Shown: positions 26,567-36,556, counted from the stretch's first letter. The stretch is DNA of 64,000 bases from CAWFGW01 sp963849955 (GCA_963849955.1 CAWKJU010000006.1:62001-126000); one strand, 5' to 3'. The notes: generated from the sequence alone by a model not told the origin. A program made the numbers and translations.

Positions 26567-29110
26567 ATGGAACAAAAAATACTCTTACCAAAATCGTACA
26601 AAGTACTTAAGGCAATCACTTGGCTTGCCTTGGTACTTGCGCTCAGTTTTTTCACGCGTCAACTTTCAGCTCAAGATTTATGTAAACCCATAGGATGGGC
26701 CACACAAAATGGTGGAGTAACTGGTGGAGGCAATGCAACGGCCGTAGTAGTATCCAATTATGCTGCTTTAAAAGATGCCGTAACGGATAAAAATGTAAAA
26801 GTAATACATGTACAAGGTGTAATTACCTTTCCTAGTAATGGAAGGATAAATATTCAAGACCAGTCTGGTAAAACCATTTTTGGTTTACCAGGCTCAAAGT
26901 TGATTTCAACAGATATGTCTTCAGGAGGATCTGGAATTTTTTATGTGAAGCGAATTGATAACCTTATTATCCGTAACATGTACTTTGAGGGTCCAGGTGC
27001 TTATGATAATGATGGAAATGACAATTTAACAGTCGATGATAGCCGTAATGTATGGGTGGACCACTGTGAATTTCATGATGGAATGGATGGGAACTTCGAC
27101 ATTAAAAACAAGGCTGATTTTATTTCAGTCACCTGGTGTACATTTAGCTATGAAAAACCTCCAAAATCAGGTGGTTCGGGAGGTTCATCCGATCACCGTT
27201 ATACCAACTTAATTGGTTCTTCTGATGGCGCAACTGCCGATGAAGGAAAGTTACGCGTTACCTTTCAATATTGTTGGTGGGGTGAAGGTTGTAAAGAACG
27301 AATGCCTCGCGTGCGGTATGGAAAGGTTGATCTGGTAAATAATTATTATTCAAGTTCTGTAGCTAACCAAGGCGTAAGAGCGGGCTATAAAGCGGATATC
27401 AGAGTTGAAGGAAACTATTTTATTTCTGGTTATTCAAAACCGATTGATGAATTTGACAAAGACTACACCGCGATTTATGCTAATAATAACACAGGGGCTA
27501 ACAACATGACGAAGGGTAGTGCTTTTACACGTCCTTATTCCATCGCTATTGCAAGTGCATCAAGTATTGTTACACCCATTAGAACTTGTGCAGGAGCTAA
27601 ATTAGCTTCTCCAACAGCATGTTCATCATGCGGTGGTGGCGTGGTCACTCCTACAAACAACCCGCCTTCAGTATTTATTACTTCACCAGCCGATAACCAA
27701 CAGTTCAATACTTCTCCCGCTACAATTACTATTACTGCTAATGCCAACGACTCGGATGGATCAGTTACCAAAGTGGAGTTTTATCAAGGAGCTACAAAAT
27801 TAGGGGAGGACAATACTAATCCATACGCTTATACCTGGTCTGGGGTAACAAGTGGTTCGTATACACTTACAGCTAAAGCTACGGATGACAAAGGGGCTAC
27901 AACTACCTCTTCTACAGTTTCGATAATTGTTGGAACTATAGTAATTGGTGGAGACGCTACTTTGACAAAACATGGTTCGGGTTCATCCACACAAACGATG
28001 ATATTTGGTACCGCAATTGAAAGTTTTTATTATGATTGGACCAATGCGACTACAGTAACTGTTACAGGAATGCCAGCAGGAATTCAAACTGCAATTAATA
28101 ATGAGGCAAAGACGGTAACTTTTAGTGGTACAGCCATCGTATCAGGAATATTTGATTATACAATTACCACAGTTGGTTCAACAAATAATACGAGTAAATC
28201 AGGTACTATAACTATAACTGGAGGAGTAATATATGATTGTAATAATGTCGCCAATGGAACAGCCTATATTGATAATTGTAATCAATGTGTAGGAGGCAAT
28301 ACAGGAGCAACAGCATGTATAAAAGATTGCGCAGGAGAATGGGGGGGTACGTTAATGGTTGATGATTGCGGAGTGTGTGGAGGATTAAATGCTTGTGTAG
28401 ATTGTAACGGTGATATGAATGGTTCAGCTTATTTAGATAACTGTGGCGTATGTGTAGGAGGGAATTCTTCTTTTCAAACTTGTGTAGGTGAGGTAGAAGG
28501 TGAAACAGCATGTAGTGTTGATGGTATCCAGTTGGAAAACACCAATGCTGGATTCTTTGGACAAGGATATGTGAATACAGAGAACATTTTAGGTGCTCAA
28601 GCATCATGGGTGTTGAACTCAACAACAGCACAGCAGGCAACTATCTCTTTTCGATATGCGAATGGTGGTGATAACCCACGTAGTGGCGATATAACGATCA
28701 ATGGAAACAGTGTTGGTGAAGCAACGTTCAATACGACAGGCGACTGGACTAACTGGTCTATGTTTTCTGCTAATATTGATTTAGTAGCTGGATCTAATGA
28801 GCTAATCATCACCGCAACAGGTGTTCAAGGTCTGGCGAATATTGATATCATCTACTTCTCGGAAGGTGTCTCTAATACTTCTTGCTTGATTACTTCAATA
28901 AATGGGCATCTTGCTCCGGCAACCACTGCTTATCCGAATCCGACACTTAATCGAGTTCGTTTAAGCAAGTCTATTGATTGGCAGGTGTTCAATAGTAGCG
29001 GAGTAATAATTATGGAAGGAAAAAGTAATTCCGTTGATTTGAGTAATTCACCTGCTGGGATTTATTTTTTGAAATCAAATGAGCAACTAATGAAAATTGT
29101 GAAAGAGTAA
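26567..29110 (+). CDS. Secreted PL1 pectate lyase with Ig-like, CBM and T9SS type A CTD
   Basis: The frame opens at 26438, but the ATG at 26567 gives a clear signal peptide (about 36 residues ending RQLSAQ) and an 847-residue protein. The PL1 domain spans about 37-345, with IFGLPGSKLISTDMSSGG, NVWVDHCEFHDGMDGNFDIK and RVRYGKVDLVNNYY; it cleaves pectate by beta-elimination. Then come an Ig-like domain (PPSVFITSPADNQQF to TTTSSTVSI), a putative-Ig domain, a Cys-rich module of 'DNCNQCVGGN' repeats, a CBM6/35-like jelly roll and the type A CTD (YPNPTLNRVRL, ending MKIVKE). It is followed by a strong terminator and has no GTTTAC-type motif. Confidence 0.88.
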   Translation: MEQKILLPKSYKVLKAITWLALVLALSFFTRQLSAQDLCKPIGWATQNGGVTGGGNATAVVVSNYAALKDAVTDKNVKVIHVQGVITFPSNGRINIQDQSGKTIFGLPGSKLISTDMSSGGSGIFYVKRIDNLIIRNMYFEGPGAYDNDGNDNLTVDDSRNVWVDHCEFHDGMDGNFDIKNKADFISVTWCTFSYEKPPKSGGSGGSSDHRYTNLIGSSDGATADEGKLRVTFQYCWWGEGCKERMPRVRYGKVDLVNNYYSSSVANQGVRAGYKADIRVEGNYFISGYSKPIDEFDKDYTAIYANNNTGANNMTKGSAFTRPYSIAIASASSIVTPIRTCAGAKLASPTACSSCGGGVVTPTNNPPSVFITSPADNQQFNTSPATITITANANDSDGSVTKVEFYQGATKLGEDNTNPYAYTWSGVTSGSYTLTAKATDDKGATTTSSTVSIIVGTIVIGGDATLTKHGSGSSTQTMIFGTAIESFYYDWTNATTVTVTGMPAGIQTAINNEAKTVTFSGTAIVSGIFDYTITTVGSTNNTSKSGTITITGGVIYDCNNVANGTAYIDNCNQCVGGNTGATACIKDCAGEWGGTLMVDDCGVCGGLNACVDCNGDMNGSAYLDNCGVCVGGNSSFQTCVGEVEGETACSVDGIQLENTNAGFFGQGYVNTENILGAQASWVLNSTTAQQATISFRYANGGDNPRSGDITINGNSVGEATFNTTGDWTNWSMFSANIDLVAGSNELIITATGVQGLANIDIIYFSEGVSNTSCLITSINGHLAPATTAYPNPTLNRVRLSKSIDWQVFNSSGVIIMEGKSNSVDLSNSPAGIYFLKSNEQLMKIVKE

Positions 29111-29150
29111 GCAATAGCTAACGCTGGAAATAGCTAGTGACTTTAATAAT

Positions 29151-29200
29151 AAAACTCCAAGTGTGGACTGTTCAACTAGTCCACACTTGGAGTTTTTAAA
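29151..29200 (+). terminator. Strong terminator after the pectate lyase gene
   Basis: A perfect 19-bp inverted repeat (29151-29169 and 29178-29196) with an 8-nt loop, followed by a T run. It lies 40 bp after the pectate lyase stop and 19 bp beyond the convergent small membrane gene, so it can serve both strands. Confidence 0.9.
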
Positions 29201-29218
29201 TTAATAGAGGAAAAAAAG

Positions 29219-29374
29219 TTATAACCTTCTTCCCGTAACAAGCCGATATATCAGCATGATAACAGCTATGACTATTAAGATATGGATGATGCTTCCTAAG
29301 TCAGGGAAAGCAAAATATCCTATGAGCCAGCCAATAATTAATAAAACAATAATAAGCCAGATAATGTCTCTCAT
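29219..29374 (-). CDS. Lmo0937-like small membrane protein
   Basis: A 51-residue reading frame. The protein starts MRDIIWLIIVLLIIGWLIGY and has two hydrophobic helices separated by FAFPDLGSIIH, ending in a basic TGRRL. This matches the lmo0937 family of tiny membrane proteins common in Bacteroidota, where the GWLIG and IHILxVIAV parts are conserved. Function is unknown; relatives are often stress-induced. The gene is isolated and convergent with the pectate lyase gene. Confidence 0.85.
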   Translation of the reverse strand: MRDIIWLIIVLLIIGWLIGYFAFPDLGSIIHILIVIAVIMLIYRLVTGRRL

Positions 29375-29551
29375 GATTTTAGATTTAAGTTTGATGAAAT
29401 CAAGTTAGCTTTTATTTTAATCTAAAAGCTAATTTTTGATATAGATATTTTTAGGTTGAATAATGTTCCATTTAGGTCTTTTTAAGCAAAGGCACAGTGG
29501 GGAATCAACAATTTTCATAATAAGTTCTAAGTGAATGTTTTATCAACTGTT

Positions 29552-29578
29552 GTTTACCTATTAAAATCGGGTTCGTAG
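29552..29578 (+). promoter_or_regulatory. ECF-type promoter motif upstream of the CotH gene
   Basis: GTTTAC (29552-29557), 16 bp, CGTAG (29574-29578), ending 32 bp before the CotH ATG. Both halves and the exact spacing recur upstream of the CE4-GH8 and CE15 genes, and with TGTAG upstream of the 1225-aa type B gene. No TAnnTTTG housekeeping box was noted here. Confidence 0.65.
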
Positions 29579-29610
29579 CTAGTTTAGAATTAAAATTTTA
29601 AACTAGTTAG

Positions 29611-31257
29611 ATGAAACACTTATTAACGAGCATCTTTTTACTTCTTTCTTTAAGTTTAATTGCTCAGGTCAATTTTACCAGTTCTAATTTGCCTATTGTT
29701 TTATTGGAAACCAACGGACAATCCATTCCAGATGAACCGAAGTTGACTGCTCGGATGAAAATTATTACAAATGCGGAAGGACAACGAAACTCCATATCTG
29801 ATACACAATATGATTATAATGGATTCATCGGCATAGAGCTTCGAGGTAATAGTTCCCAAAGTTTTGATCAAAAACAATATGCCGTGGAAACCCGAGATGA
29901 GGCAGGTGAAAACTTAAATGTTTCCTTGTTAGGAATGCCGGAAGAAAATGATTGGGTATTATATGCACCGTGGAATGACATTTCCATGATTAGAAATGTA
30001 ATGGCCTATCATCTTTGGGATAAAATGGGGCATTGGGGTCCCCGCACACGGTTATGTGAAGTCTTATTAAATGGTCAATATCAAGGCGTGTATGTCCTCT
30101 GTGAAAAAATCAAACGTGATGATGAACGGGTGAAAACCGCCACGTTACGTGAAGAGGATATTTCAGGTCGAGAGTTGACTGGTGGGTATATTATGAAGAT
30201 AGATGCTTCAAACAGTGAAGATGATAAATCGTTTACTTCGTTGGTGCCAGGAGTAGGTACAGGTTTTGGAGCAAAGACAATTACTTGGTTATATCATTAC
30301 CCTGACCCAAAAGATATCCGCCCAGAACAAGAAAACTACATCCACAAATATATTGACACCGTGGAGACCCTTATACAATCTGCCAGTTTTGCTGATCCTG
30401 TCGATGGGTATTCAAAGTATTTAAGTTTACGTTCATTCATCGATTATTTTATTCATACGGAATTAAGTTTAAATGCAGATGGCTTTAAGCGGAGTGCCTA
30501 TTTTTATAAAGAAAAACAAGATGAAGACGGAAGTAAAGGGAAGCTGAAAGCCGGCCCCGTGTGGGATTACAACTTAGCTTATGGCAATTGTAATTTTTGC
30601 AAAGCTAATCAACCCAATGCATGGACATATCAAGGGTGTGAAACACTACCAACACCGGCTATGTGGACACGGTTATTGGAAGACCCTAATTTTGTAAATG
30701 CCTTAAAATGTCGCTACCTCGAATTGCGCGAAGGCATTTTGGGAGATGCGTATTTGAACAATTTTATTGACGCATATGCCGATACCTTGAATGAAGCACA
30801 AGCCAGACATTTTCAGCAATGGAATACCTTGTTAAGTAATGAATCAGGTGGTGGAGGTTGGAATAATCCACTTTGGTTTAGTGCTTACCGGGTAGGGAGT
30901 TATGCGGAAGAAATAACAATCATAAAAGACTGGTTGGATAACCGACTTCAATTTCTCGATGATAATTTACCAGGTGAATGTATAATTACAAGTGCTAACA
31001 ATAAACAGTTACTAGAAGATGATTATTACTTGTTTCCCAACCCAACTAATAGTGTCATAGTCATAGAAACTAATGAATCGGTACAGTTGGTAGAAATTTA
31101 CAACGCTACAGGCCAAAAAATGGGGCAGGTTTTGAATAAATCGAATAATCAGCGTTTGGTTTTAACCATGTTTGAAAACTATCCTGCGGGCATTTATACC
31201 GTTCGAATTTATGATAAAAAGGGGGATTCTATTACTAAAAAAGTAATCAAAGAATAA
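29611..31257 (+). CDS. Secreted CotH-family protein with T9SS type A CTD
   Basis: A 548-residue protein with a signal peptide of about 18 residues, a CotH domain from about 20 to 450 and a type A CTD (FPNPTNSVIVIETNESV, then YPAGIYTVRIYDK, ending KKVIKE). CotH signatures are FIGIELRGNSSQSFDQKQY, DWVLYAPWNDISMIRN, LNGQYQGVYVLCEKIKRD, GGYIMKIDAS and GPVWDYNLAYGN. CotH of Bacillus is a protein kinase of spore coats. Secreted CotH proteins also occur with plant-cell-wall enzymes, and their substrate there is unknown. It is preceded by the ECF-type motif and followed by the xylanase genes. Confidence 0.85.
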   Translation: MKHLLTSIFLLLSLSLIAQVNFTSSNLPIVLLETNGQSIPDEPKLTARMKIITNAEGQRNSISDTQYDYNGFIGIELRGNSSQSFDQKQYAVETRDEAGENLNVSLLGMPEENDWVLYAPWNDISMIRNVMAYHLWDKMGHWGPRTRLCEVLLNGQYQGVYVLCEKIKRDDERVKTATLREEDISGRELTGGYIMKIDASNSEDDKSFTSLVPGVGTGFGAKTITWLYHYPDPKDIRPEQENYIHKYIDTVETLIQSASFADPVDGYSKYLSLRSFIDYFIHTELSLNADGFKRSAYFYKEKQDEDGSKGKLKAGPVWDYNLAYGNCNFCKANQPNAWTYQGCETLPTPAMWTRLLEDPNFVNALKCRYLELREGILGDAYLNNFIDAYADTLNEAQARHFQQWNTLLSNESGGGGWNNPLWFSAYRVGSYAEEITIIKDWLDNRLQFLDDNLPGECIITSANNKQLLEDDYYLFPNPTNSVIVIETNESVQLVEIYNATGQKMGQVLNKSNNQRLVLTMFENYPAGIYTVRIYDKKGDSITKKVIKE

Positions 31258-31319
31258 GGTGTTCCGTGATAAGAAAATATTTCGGTTCAAAAATGTTTTG
31301 TTTTTTAATGTTTACCTCC

Positions 31320-31346
31320 GTTTACTTTTCAAATAGTCAGTCGTAG
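31320..31346 (+). promoter_or_regulatory. ECF-type promoter motif upstream of the CE4-GH8 gene
   Basis: GTTTAC (31320-31325), 16 bp, CGTAG (31342-31346). If real, transcription starts at about 31353. That makes the first in-frame ATG (31358) nearly leaderless and favours the ATG at 31424, which also gives a proper signal peptide. Confidence 0.65.
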
Positions 31347-31423
31347 TTGTATTAATTATGCAAAACTGTTCTTCATTTAACGATCTTAATCATAATTATT
31401 TAAATAATAATCCGTCTAATCAT

Positions 31424-34400
31424 ATGTTAAATAAAAAGTTACTATTTCTAATACTTTGCTCATTAGTTAATGTGTTTCTGTGGGCACAAGTTCCATCCGC
31501 TTATCAAGTAGGTACTTGGAAAGATTTCAAGACGTCTGCTCTTTCTTACACCTTTGATGATAACACCAGCAACCAAATTCCTGTTGCTCTTCCCTTACTA
31601 AATACCTATGGCTACAAAGCCACATTATTTGCCGTAACACAATCAATGAATCCAAATTGGACAAACATTAAAAATGCTGCTGCTAATGGTCATGAAATAG
31701 CCAGTCATACCGTTACACATGCTGATTTGAGTAACTCCAATATGCAAACACAAGACACAGAATTAAAAAATTCACAAGCCACAATCAATTCGCAAATTCC
31801 TGCACAAAAGTGTGTGACAGTAGCTTATCCAAATTGTAACATCGGTGATGTGGCTACCATTCAAAAATATTACATCGCTGGAAGAACGTGTAGTGGTCAA
31901 ATTATCTCAAAAAACCCCACAGACTTTTACCGTTTGAGTTCAATAATTTGTGGAAACACGGGGGTAAATACGTCAGCCGATATGAACGCTCGTGCCAATT
32001 CAGCCAAATCTTCTAACGGATGGGCAGTATTTTTAATCCATGGAATAGATAACGATGGTGGCTACTCACCCTTGGCTTCCAGTGTGTTATCTTCTCATTT
32101 AAATTATGTGAATACCAATAAAGCAGATTATTGGGTAGGCACTTTTGGAGGTGTTACCAAGTACATCAAAGAACGGAATGCATTGTCGTTTAGTGAAACT
32201 ACTGTTAGTGCCAATGAGTTTGCTATTACACCCACAGACAACTTAGATAATGCTATTTACAATGTTCCAGTTACTATTCGCAGACAGTTACCTGCAGCGT
32301 GGACTACAGCAAATGTAAAAGTTGGGGCTACTGAAGTTCCTTCTACAATTGTTACGGTGAACAATGCAAAGTATGTGCAGTTTGATGTCATCCCTGACAA
32401 TGGTACTTATACCCTGTCAAGTTCACCCTCAACAGGTGGCGGAGGCGGTGAAACAGGCACTGGTAATTGCGTTGAACCAGGTGAAGGAGCTTTCCATACT
32501 GGCATTTATCGCAACATGTTTAAAGAAGTGTTAAATAAAACAGATGCAGAAATAGATGCGAAAGTAGAAGCTGCGTTTCAACACATTTTTTACGGTACTT
32601 CAAACCAAAAATTATACTATGAATCCGGTGCGGATATGGCCTATATCCTGGATGTAAATAACAATGATGTGCGTTCTGAAGGAATGTCGTATGGTATGAT
32701 GATTTGTGTGCAACTTGATAAAAAAGAAGAGTTTGATAAACTGTGGAGATGGACTAAAACCTATATGCAGCATAATTCTGGAAACCTTGATGGTTTTTTC
32801 AAATGGCAACTAAACACGAATGGAAATACCATTGATAACAACCCGGCTCCAGATGGGGAAGCTTATTTTATTACTGCCTTATTTTTTGCCGCTCACCGTT
32901 GGGGGAATGGTACAGGGATTTTCAACTACGAAGCTGAAGCTCAGTCCACAATTCAAAAAGTACAAAGTAAAACCGGTGCCGGAGGCATTAACAGTTTGTT
33001 TAACACCAATTCAAAGCTAATCACATTTGGGCCAAATGGTGGATCGTATGATTTTACAGATCCTTCTTACAATTTACCTGGTTTCTTTGAATTATGGGGG
33101 AGATGGAGTACATCAAACACTGCATTTTGGGAGCAAACACCTGCTGCGGCAAGAAAATTAATCCGTGATGCTTCACATCAAACTTCGGGTCTTACCACAG
33201 ATTATTCTGAATTCAACGGTCAACCAAAAGAAGTTTCTTTTAATGCGGACGCAGACCGATTTATGTATGATGCCTGGAGAACAATTATGAACCTGGGAAT
33301 GGATTATCATTGGTTCAAAGCTGATGCGCAACAGCCCGTGATTGCGGAGCGTTATCTTAATTTCTTCAAAAATCAAGGTAGTGGTTATGTGAATCATTAT
33401 GATTGGAATGGATCTAACGCCAATGGAGATCACTCTACGGGTTTAATCGCCTGTAATGCGGTAGCAAGCTTAGCAGTTGACAATACTACCTTAACACAGC
33501 CTTTCCTCAATGAATTTTGGAATGTAAGTGTTCCTACAGGTACTTATCGCTATTATGATGGCATGTTGTACATGTTAGGTTTGTTGAATTGTTCAGGTGA
33601 TTTCAAAGTGTGGAAGAAAGATTGTGAAGATGCTTGTAAAACCACTGCGCCTACGGTAACAGCTGTTGTCAATTATGAACTAGGAGAAACAGCAGCACCA
33701 TTAACAGCAACAGGAACAAGTTTAAAATGGTATGCTAGTGCTACTGGCGGTACCAGCTCTACTACAGCACCTACGCCATCAACAGCAACTACAGGAACTA
33801 CTAACTATTACGTTTCTCAAACCTTGGATGAGTGTGAAGGACCACGAGCAGAAATAACGGTTAAGGTAACCAGTACTTATAAAATTTATAAAACGTCAAA
33901 TGCTCCACTAATTGACGGTACTGAAGATGCACAATGGCAAGATGCAGAAGTGCAAACAATCACTGCTGGAAAAACAATCGTGCCTACGGTGTCGAGTGCA
34001 GCAGACTTAAGTGGCTCCATAAAGTTCCTTTGGGATAATACCAACATCTATTTCTATGCTGTCATCACGGATGATACTAAAATAAATGATAGCGAAAACT
34101 CATATGAGGACGATGCAATAGAGGTTTATTTCGATATCAATAATGACAAAGCAACCACTTATGGAGCTGATGATGTACAGTATTCATTTGGTTGGGATGA
34201 TGGTGCAGTTGTGGGTTCATTACCATCTGGTCGTGCAGTTACCGGTATCGTTTATAGCGCAGTATCTACATCAGCAGGTTACATTGTTGAAGGGAGTATT
34301 CCTTGGACGACTTTACAAGGAACTCCTGAAGCTGATCAGCTCGTAGGAATTGATTTTATGATTAATGATGACGATGATGGTACAGGTCGCGATGGCAAAC

Positions 34401-34726
34401 TTTCATGGTCCGCTGCAACTGATGATGCTTGGCAAAACCCTTCGCTTTTTGGTACTGCAAAATTAGTAGGTCAAGATATCATAACTTCATTCACTGCAAT
34501 TAAATCAAATCAACTATCCGTCTTTCCTAATCCTGTAAAAGATGTATTAACAGTAAATGGTTTAGATAGTGAATTTGAATATCAAATTATTGATATAGCT
34601 GGAAAAACTGTGCTAACGGGTAAAACAAAGAAAAACATCCAATTAGAAAGCCTGGAAAAAGGATTGTATTTCTTAACTCTTCCAACAAGTCCTTTTACAG
34701 AAACAATCAAAATCATTGTTCAATAA
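31424..34726 (+). CDS. Secreted CE4 deacetylase-GH8 xylanase fusion with CBM9 and T9SS type A CTD
   Basis: The 1100-residue protein has a signal peptide (about 22 residues, ending VFLWAQ). The first module is a CE4 polysaccharide deacetylase (about 25-270) with YTFDDN and the metal-binding SHTVTH (His95, His99). The second is GH8 (about 345-735), with NDVRSEGMSYGMM carrying the acid Glu and DGEAYFITAL, most like xylan-acting GH8 enzymes. An Ig-like module follows (about 765-845), then a CBM9-type module (about 850-1025; LWDNTNIYFYAVITDD, DDVQYSFGWDDG) and a type A CTD ending IKIIVQ. The two activities together suit deacetylation and cleavage of acetylated xylan. The GH11 gene follows after 36 bp. 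Confidence 0.88.
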   Translation: MLNKKLLFLILCSLVNVFLWAQVPSAYQVGTWKDFKTSALSYTFDDNTSNQIPVALPLLNTYGYKATLFAVTQSMNPNWTNIKNAAANGHEIASHTVTHADLSNSNMQTQDTELKNSQATINSQIPAQKCVTVAYPNCNIGDVATIQKYYIAGRTCSGQIISKNPTDFYRLSSIICGNTGVNTSADMNARANSAKSSNGWAVFLIHGIDNDGGYSPLASSVLSSHLNYVNTNKADYWVGTFGGVTKYIKERNALSFSETTVSANEFAITPTDNLDNAIYNVPVTIRRQLPAAWTTANVKVGATEVPSTIVTVNNAKYVQFDVIPDNGTYTLSSSPSTGGGGGETGTGNCVEPGEGAFHTGIYRNMFKEVLNKTDAEIDAKVEAAFQHIFYGTSNQKLYYESGADMAYILDVNNNDVRSEGMSYGMMICVQLDKKEEFDKLWRWTKTYMQHNSGNLDGFFKWQLNTNGNTIDNNPAPDGEAYFITALFFAAHRWGNGTGIFNYEAEAQSTIQKVQSKTGAGGINSLFNTNSKLITFGPNGGSYDFTDPSYNLPGFFELWGRWSTSNTAFWEQTPAAARKLIRDASHQTSGLTTDYSEFNGQPKEVSFNADADRFMYDAWRTIMNLGMDYHWFKADAQQPVIAERYLNFFKNQGSGYVNHYDWNGSNANGDHSTGLIACNAVASLAVDNTTLTQPFLNEFWNVSVPTGTYRYYDGMLYMLGLLNCSGDFKVWKKDCEDACKTTAPTVTAVVNYELGETAAPLTATGTSLKWYASATGGTSSTTAPTPSTATTGTTNYYVSQTLDECEGPRAEITVKVTSTYKIYKTSNAPLIDGTEDAQWQDAEVQTITAGKTIVPTVSSAADLSGSIKFLWDNTNIYFYAVITDDTKINDSENSYEDDAIEVYFDINNDKATTYGADDVQYSFGWDDGAVVGSLPSGRAVTGIVYSAVSTSAGYIVEGSIPWTTLQGTPEADQLVGIDFMINDDDDGTGRDGKLSWSAATDDAWQNPSLFGTAKLVGQDIITSFTAIKSNQLSVFPNPVKDVLTVNGLDSEFEYQIIDIAGKTVLTGKTKKNIQLESLEKGLYFLTLPTSPFTETIKIIVQ

Positions 34727-34762
34727 ATCAATTACCACTTATTAATTTAATCACTCAAAAAT

Positions 34763-36556
34763 ATGAAACAGAAATTACGAACCATGAATAAAGTTAAAAA
34801 GCTGTTGTTTGCAGTTTTTTCAAGTGCATTGTTACTAATGTCACAAGTGACTTTAGCACAAACAATCACATCGAACATACAAGGTACACATGATGGATAC
34901 TTCTATTCATTTTGGACAGAAAATCCTAATAATGGAGCATCAATGACTCTAGGTCCTGGAGGAAATTATAGTACTACATGGAACAATACTTTAAATTTTA
35001 CTGCTGGAAAAGGTTGGAAAGTGGGTAAGCCAGATAGAACAGTTTGTTTTGAAGGTACTTATAATGGAGGTAGCAATGGTTTTTTAGCCTTGTACGGTTG
35101 GACAAAAGATCCTTTGATAGAATATTATGTTTGTGAGAAACATGGTCAATGGGAACCACCAGGGAATACTGGCGGGGTACAATTTAAAGGTACCTATACT
35201 TCAGATGGTGGGACATATAAAATGTACACAGGATTGAGAGAAAACAAACCTTCCATTGTAGGCAATGCTACGTTTCAACAGTTTTGGAGTGTACGTACAG
35301 AGCAGCGTTCTTCTGGTACTATAACATTTGCAAACCATGTAAAAGCCTGGGAAACTATGGGGAATATGAAACTGGGTACTACTTGGGATTATCAGATTAT
35401 GGAATCAGAAGGATATAATAGTAGTGGAAATTCTAATATTACTGTAAAAGAATGTGCTTCTTGTGCTACACCGGTTCCAACTGTTACACCAACAGTTACT
35501 TATGAAGTTGGGGATGTGGCTTCAACGTTAACTGCTTCTGGCACAAACTTAAAATGGTACACTACAGCAACAGGTGGAACAGGCAGTTCAACTGCACCAA
35601 AACCTAATACATCTACTGCTGGAACAACCGTTTATTATGTTTCTGCAACTGGGAATGGTTGTGAAAGTTCGAGAGCTACCATCACAGTAAATGTTGTAAA
35701 TACGTATAAAATTTATAAAGTAAATACTACGATAACGATTGATGGAATTATAGACGATGTTTGGACAAATGGAAATGTTCTTCCAATGAATGCGACTAAA
35801 TTATTAACCGGAACAGTTACAAATGCTGCCGATTTGAGTGGCTATGGAAAACTTCTTTGGGATAACAACTATATGTATGTACTAGCAGTGGTTACAGATG
35901 ATAGTAAAAGAAATGATAGCCCGAACTCGTATGAAGATGATGCGGTAGAGTTTTATTTTGATATTAACAATAATAAGACTGCAACCTATGGTGATAATGA
36001 TGTTCAATATTCTTTCGGTTGGGATGATGGGGCAGTAGTGGGTTCACTACCTTCCGGAAGAGCTGTTACAGGAATAGAATATAGTGCCGTTTCTACTACC
36101 AATGGCTACATTATTGAAGGAAGAATTCCTTGGTCTACTTTACAAGGTTCTCCAGCGGCCGAACAATTAATTGGTATTGATTTTATGATCAATGATGATG
36201 ACGATGGTTCAGGTCGTGATAGTAAATTATCCTGGAATGCTGCTACTGATGATGCGTGGCAAAATGCTTCTTTATTTGGTACAGGTAAGTTGTATGCTGA
36301 AGAAGTTATTACTTCCATTGGTAATAACAATCAACAAGTTAATATTTCAGTTTATCCTAACCCTGCAAGAGAAACAATTCTTGTAAACGGAATAAACGGA
36401 AATTTTGACTATGTGATATATGACCATACAGGTAGATCAGTACAATCAGGAAATGTAGAAAATATTATTCAGCTTCAAAATATTCAAAAAGGGATTTACT
36501 TCTTGGAATTAAACCCAAATAATAAGAAGGAAATAATAAAGATCATTATTCAATAA
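34763..36556 (+). CDS. Secreted GH11 endo-xylanase with CBM9 and T9SS type A CTD
   Basis: A 597-residue protein with a signal peptide (to about 33, ending LAQ; a second possible start is Met8). The GH11 domain (35-232) carries the nucleophile Glu120 in DPLIEYYVCE and the acid/base Glu216 in QIMESEGYNSSGNSN. It hydrolyses internal beta-1,4-xylan bonds. After it come the same Ig-like module (VTYEVGDVASTLTASGTNLKW) and the same CBM9 module as in the preceding gene, and a type A CTD (VYPNPARETILVN, ending IIKIIIQ). It is the second gene of a two-gene operon and is closed by a terminator. Confidence 0.93.
   Translation: MKQKLRTMNKVKKLLFAVFSSALLLMSQVTLAQTITSNIQGTHDGYFYSFWTENPNNGASMTLGPGGNYSTTWNNTLNFTAGKGWKVGKPDRTVCFEGTYNGGSNGFLALYGWTKDPLIEYYVCEKHGQWEPPGNTGGVQFKGTYTSDGGTYKMYTGLRENKPSIVGNATFQQFWSVRTEQRSSGTITFANHVKAWETMGNMKLGTTWDYQIMESEGYNSSGNSNITVKECASCATPVPTVTPTVTYEVGDVASTLTASGTNLKWYTTATGGTGSSTAPKPNTSTAGTTVYYVSATGNGCESSRATITVNVVNTYKIYKVNTTITIDGIIDDVWTNGNVLPMNATKLLTGTVTNAADLSGYGKLLWDNNYMYVLAVVTDDSKRNDSPNSYEDDAVEFYFDINNNKTATYGDNDVQYSFGWDDGAVVGSLPSGRAVTGIEYSAVSTTNGYIIEGRIPWSTLQGSPAAEQLIGIDFMINDDDDGSGRDSKLSWNAATDDAWQNASLFGTGKLYAEEVITSIGNNNQQVNISVYPNPARETILVNGINGNFDYVIYDHTGRSVQSGNVENIIQLQNIQKGIYFLELNPNNKKEIIKIIIQ

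Noticed and set aside
28212..28640. 142-codon ORF opposite the pectate lyase gene
   Set aside because: It is antisense to the Cys-rich repeats, very rich in Leu/His/Tyr and has no family resemblance; it is a shadow of the repeat codons.
31310..31336. First of two GTTTAC copies upstream of CE4-GH8
   Set aside because: At 16 bp downstream the sequence is AATAG, not CGTAG; the second copy at 31320 has the proper partner.
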